Shown one piece after another: positions 5,787 through 6,946 of a stretch of DNA of 6,946 nt. The notes beneath the pieces are model-generated. The model worked only from the letters and a program-made list of their open reading frames with translations, searched no databases and was not told where the DNA came from. This stretch comes from Deltaproteobacteria bacterium (GTDB lineage: Bacteria; Desulfobacterota; Desulfobacteria; Desulfobacterales; Desulfatirhabdiaceae), in NCBI GenBank assembly GCA_026388755.1, contig JAPLJE010000637.1, positions 1-6,946 on the forward strand, in the 5' to 3' direction. Both the position numbers and the translations under genes were made by a program. How positions within the stretch are numbered: position 1 is the first letter of the stretch; every line of letters begins with the position of its first letter.

Positions 5787-6946
5787 TTTTTGCTTTTGCA
5801 ATTTTTCCATTTCCATCCTCAGGCTGTTTCGAATGCGTTTTATAGCCTTGGCGAGAGACCCGATCTCATCCTGTGAGGAATCATCGATCTTCATGGAAAG
5901 ATCGCCCATACTCATTCTCTCGGCAGCGTCGGTCAGCATAATGATCGGCTGCGTAATCCGTTTTGCTACTACCATCCATATCAGAACAGTTGCTGCCATA
6001 GAAAGGATCAGAATCGAAAGCAAAATGAGTCCGCTTTTTTGGGCAGAAGCTTCGAACCTATTGGCTGTGTCCATAAATTCATCCGTGTATGTGCCCACGC
6101 CAATAGTCCAGTCCCACGGCGCATAATATATAAATCTTGACACCTTCATCCGCGCCTTGGGTTCCCCAACATTTTTCCAGAGATATTTTTGTTCACCTAC
6201 CTCACCGGTTTTCAGGACTTTCGCCTTGTTAACCATCTCCATGATAAACAGGTTTCCGGCCTCGTCTTTGGAAGCTGAGATATCTTCACCATCACGCTTG
6301 CCGTCTTTCGAGACCACATAATAGCCTCTACCGTCCAGAACCCAAGCATAGCCGGTTTTACCCACCACAATATCCTGAATTGACTGCCTGAGACTCTTTA
6401 GCCTTTCTATCGGTATTCCCACATAAAGCATTCCGATGATTTTGTTACCGGTATCTCGAATGGGCTCATAGGCGGCAATATACCACTCCCTGACCACATA
6501 AGCCCTGCCGGTAAAAGTTTCTCCTTTTATGACTGAGGCGATCACCGGATCGGGCTTCCCGTCCGGGCCAACGCTGGGAATGAAGGTTCCGATTGCACGG
6601 GTTCCATCTTTCTTGGTAACGTTTGTGGCAATCCGAAGCATGTCCCCGGAAACATTGATCCGCTGAAAAACCGTACAGGTTACGGAAAGGGTCTCCTGAA
6701 CCCGATCAACCACTGGAACAGGGACAGCCGGATCGGTCACCTGCCCGAGCCAGGAATTTCCCAATTTCATCCGGGGCAGTTCAAGTTTTGAAGATGCAAG
6801 AGAGTATTGATTCGTCGCATCCCAGCTCACCGTCTTTTCATCTGTCGAGAACCCGCCGCTGTTGAAAGCCATCTCGCGGGCGACATTCAAAGTGCTTTTT
6901 ATGTCCTTCTCATTGACCTCCTGATGGGATGAAACCAAACTGTAAA
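5778..6946 (-). CDS. Cache_3/Cache_2-type sensor with HAMP and no output domain, 5' end missing
   Basis: Membrane sensor on the minus strand; the frame is open to the window edge (bases 6944-6939 read YS before a TTG codon), so the start and first membrane helix lie outside. At least 388 residues are visible. Counting from the TTG at 6938, residues about 1-295 are an extracytoplasmic Cache_3/Cache_2 fusion-type ligand domain: LNVAREMAFNSGGF (17-30), CTVFQRIN (88-95), RIATNVTKKDGTRAIGT (102-118), AAYEPI (155-160), IIGMLYVGIP (167-176), VVGKTGYAWVLDGRGYYVVS (191-210) and APWDWTIGVGTY (273-284). A membrane helix follows (about 302-324), then HAMP with its P-x-DEIG pattern (RITQP 327-331, DEIGSLAKAI 357-366). 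It ends in a short charged helix KLQKQKQA. Homologues often continue into a chemoreceptor or kinase domain; here TAG follows at once. It may be a stand-alone sensor or a truncated receptor. Ligand unknown. Confidence 0.85.
   Translation of the reverse strand, partial: YSLVSSHQEVNEKDIKSTLNVAREMAFNSGGFSTDEKTVSWDATNQYSLASSKLELPRMKLGNSWLGQVTDPAVPVPVVDRVQETLSVTCTVFQRINVSGDMLRIATNVTKKDGTRAIGTFIPSVGPDGKPDPVIASVIKGETFTGRAYVVREWYIAAYEPIRDTGNKIIGMLYVGIPIERLKSLRQSIQDIVVGKTGYAWVLDGRGYYVVSKDGKRDGEDISASKDEAGNLFIMEMVNKAKVLKTGEVGEQKYLWKNVGEPKARMKVSRFIYYAPWDWTIGVGTYTDEFMDTANRFEASAQKSGLILLSILILSMAATVLIWMVVAKRITQPIIMLTDAAERMSMGDLSMKIDDSSQDEIGSLAKAIKRIRNSLRMEMEKLQKQKQA

Noticed and set aside
1..6946. CRISPR array, tRNA, rRNA or complete insertion sequence
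   Set aside because: No regularly spaced repeats, no tRNA-like cloverleaf, no rRNA sequence and no transposase frame with paired terminal repeats were seen.

Overview
The window looks like chromosomal DNA of a Gram-negative bacterium, most likely a deltaproteobacterial sulfate reducer or relative (Desulfobacterota, Desulfobacterales-like). This rests on recalled resemblance, not a search: heptosyltransferases of the LPS inner core, a radical SAM protein with an N-terminal B12-binding-like domain, remains of a fused acetyl-CoA hydrolase/transferase-GNAT gene, and a Cache_3/Cache_2-type sensor.

Left part (1-4037, all + strand): an LPS core or surface-glycan block. The 3' end of a WaaF-like heptosyltransferase overlaps by 4 bp (ATGA) a complete WaaC-like heptosyltransferase. 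Next, 21 bp on, comes a family 2 glycosyltransferase with a C-terminal membrane segment, and after an 84-bp gap a 572-residue radical SAM protein with TPR-like C-terminal repeats. The tight packing suggests one transcript at least for the three transferases; the radical SAM protein may modify the same lipid or glycan, but that is inference from position.

Middle (4038-4740): the wreck of a bifunctional acetyl-CoA hydrolase/transferase-GNAT gene. Its ribosome binding site, start region, central joint and true C-terminus are all still readable, but two internal deletions have removed most of both enzymes and changed the reading frame. An unexplained short stretch follows.

Right part (4741-6946): by eye more AT-rich than the left. 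A PstS-like periplasmic binding protein with a clear signal peptide and strong ribosome binding site faces, tail to tail, a Cache-HAMP membrane sensor on the minus strand whose 5' end lies beyond the window. A 12-bp stem-loop between them can end transcription from both sides. The binding protein has no transporter genes beside it on this side and has lost residues that bind phosphate in classical PstS. The sensor stops straight after HAMP with no kinase, cyclase or chemotaxis output domain.

No tRNA, rRNA, CRISPR array or intact mobile element was seen. The most notable items are the doubly deleted pseudogene, the orphan binding protein facing an output-less sensor, and a membrane-protein-like fragment on the minus strand between the glycosyltransferase and the radical SAM gene.
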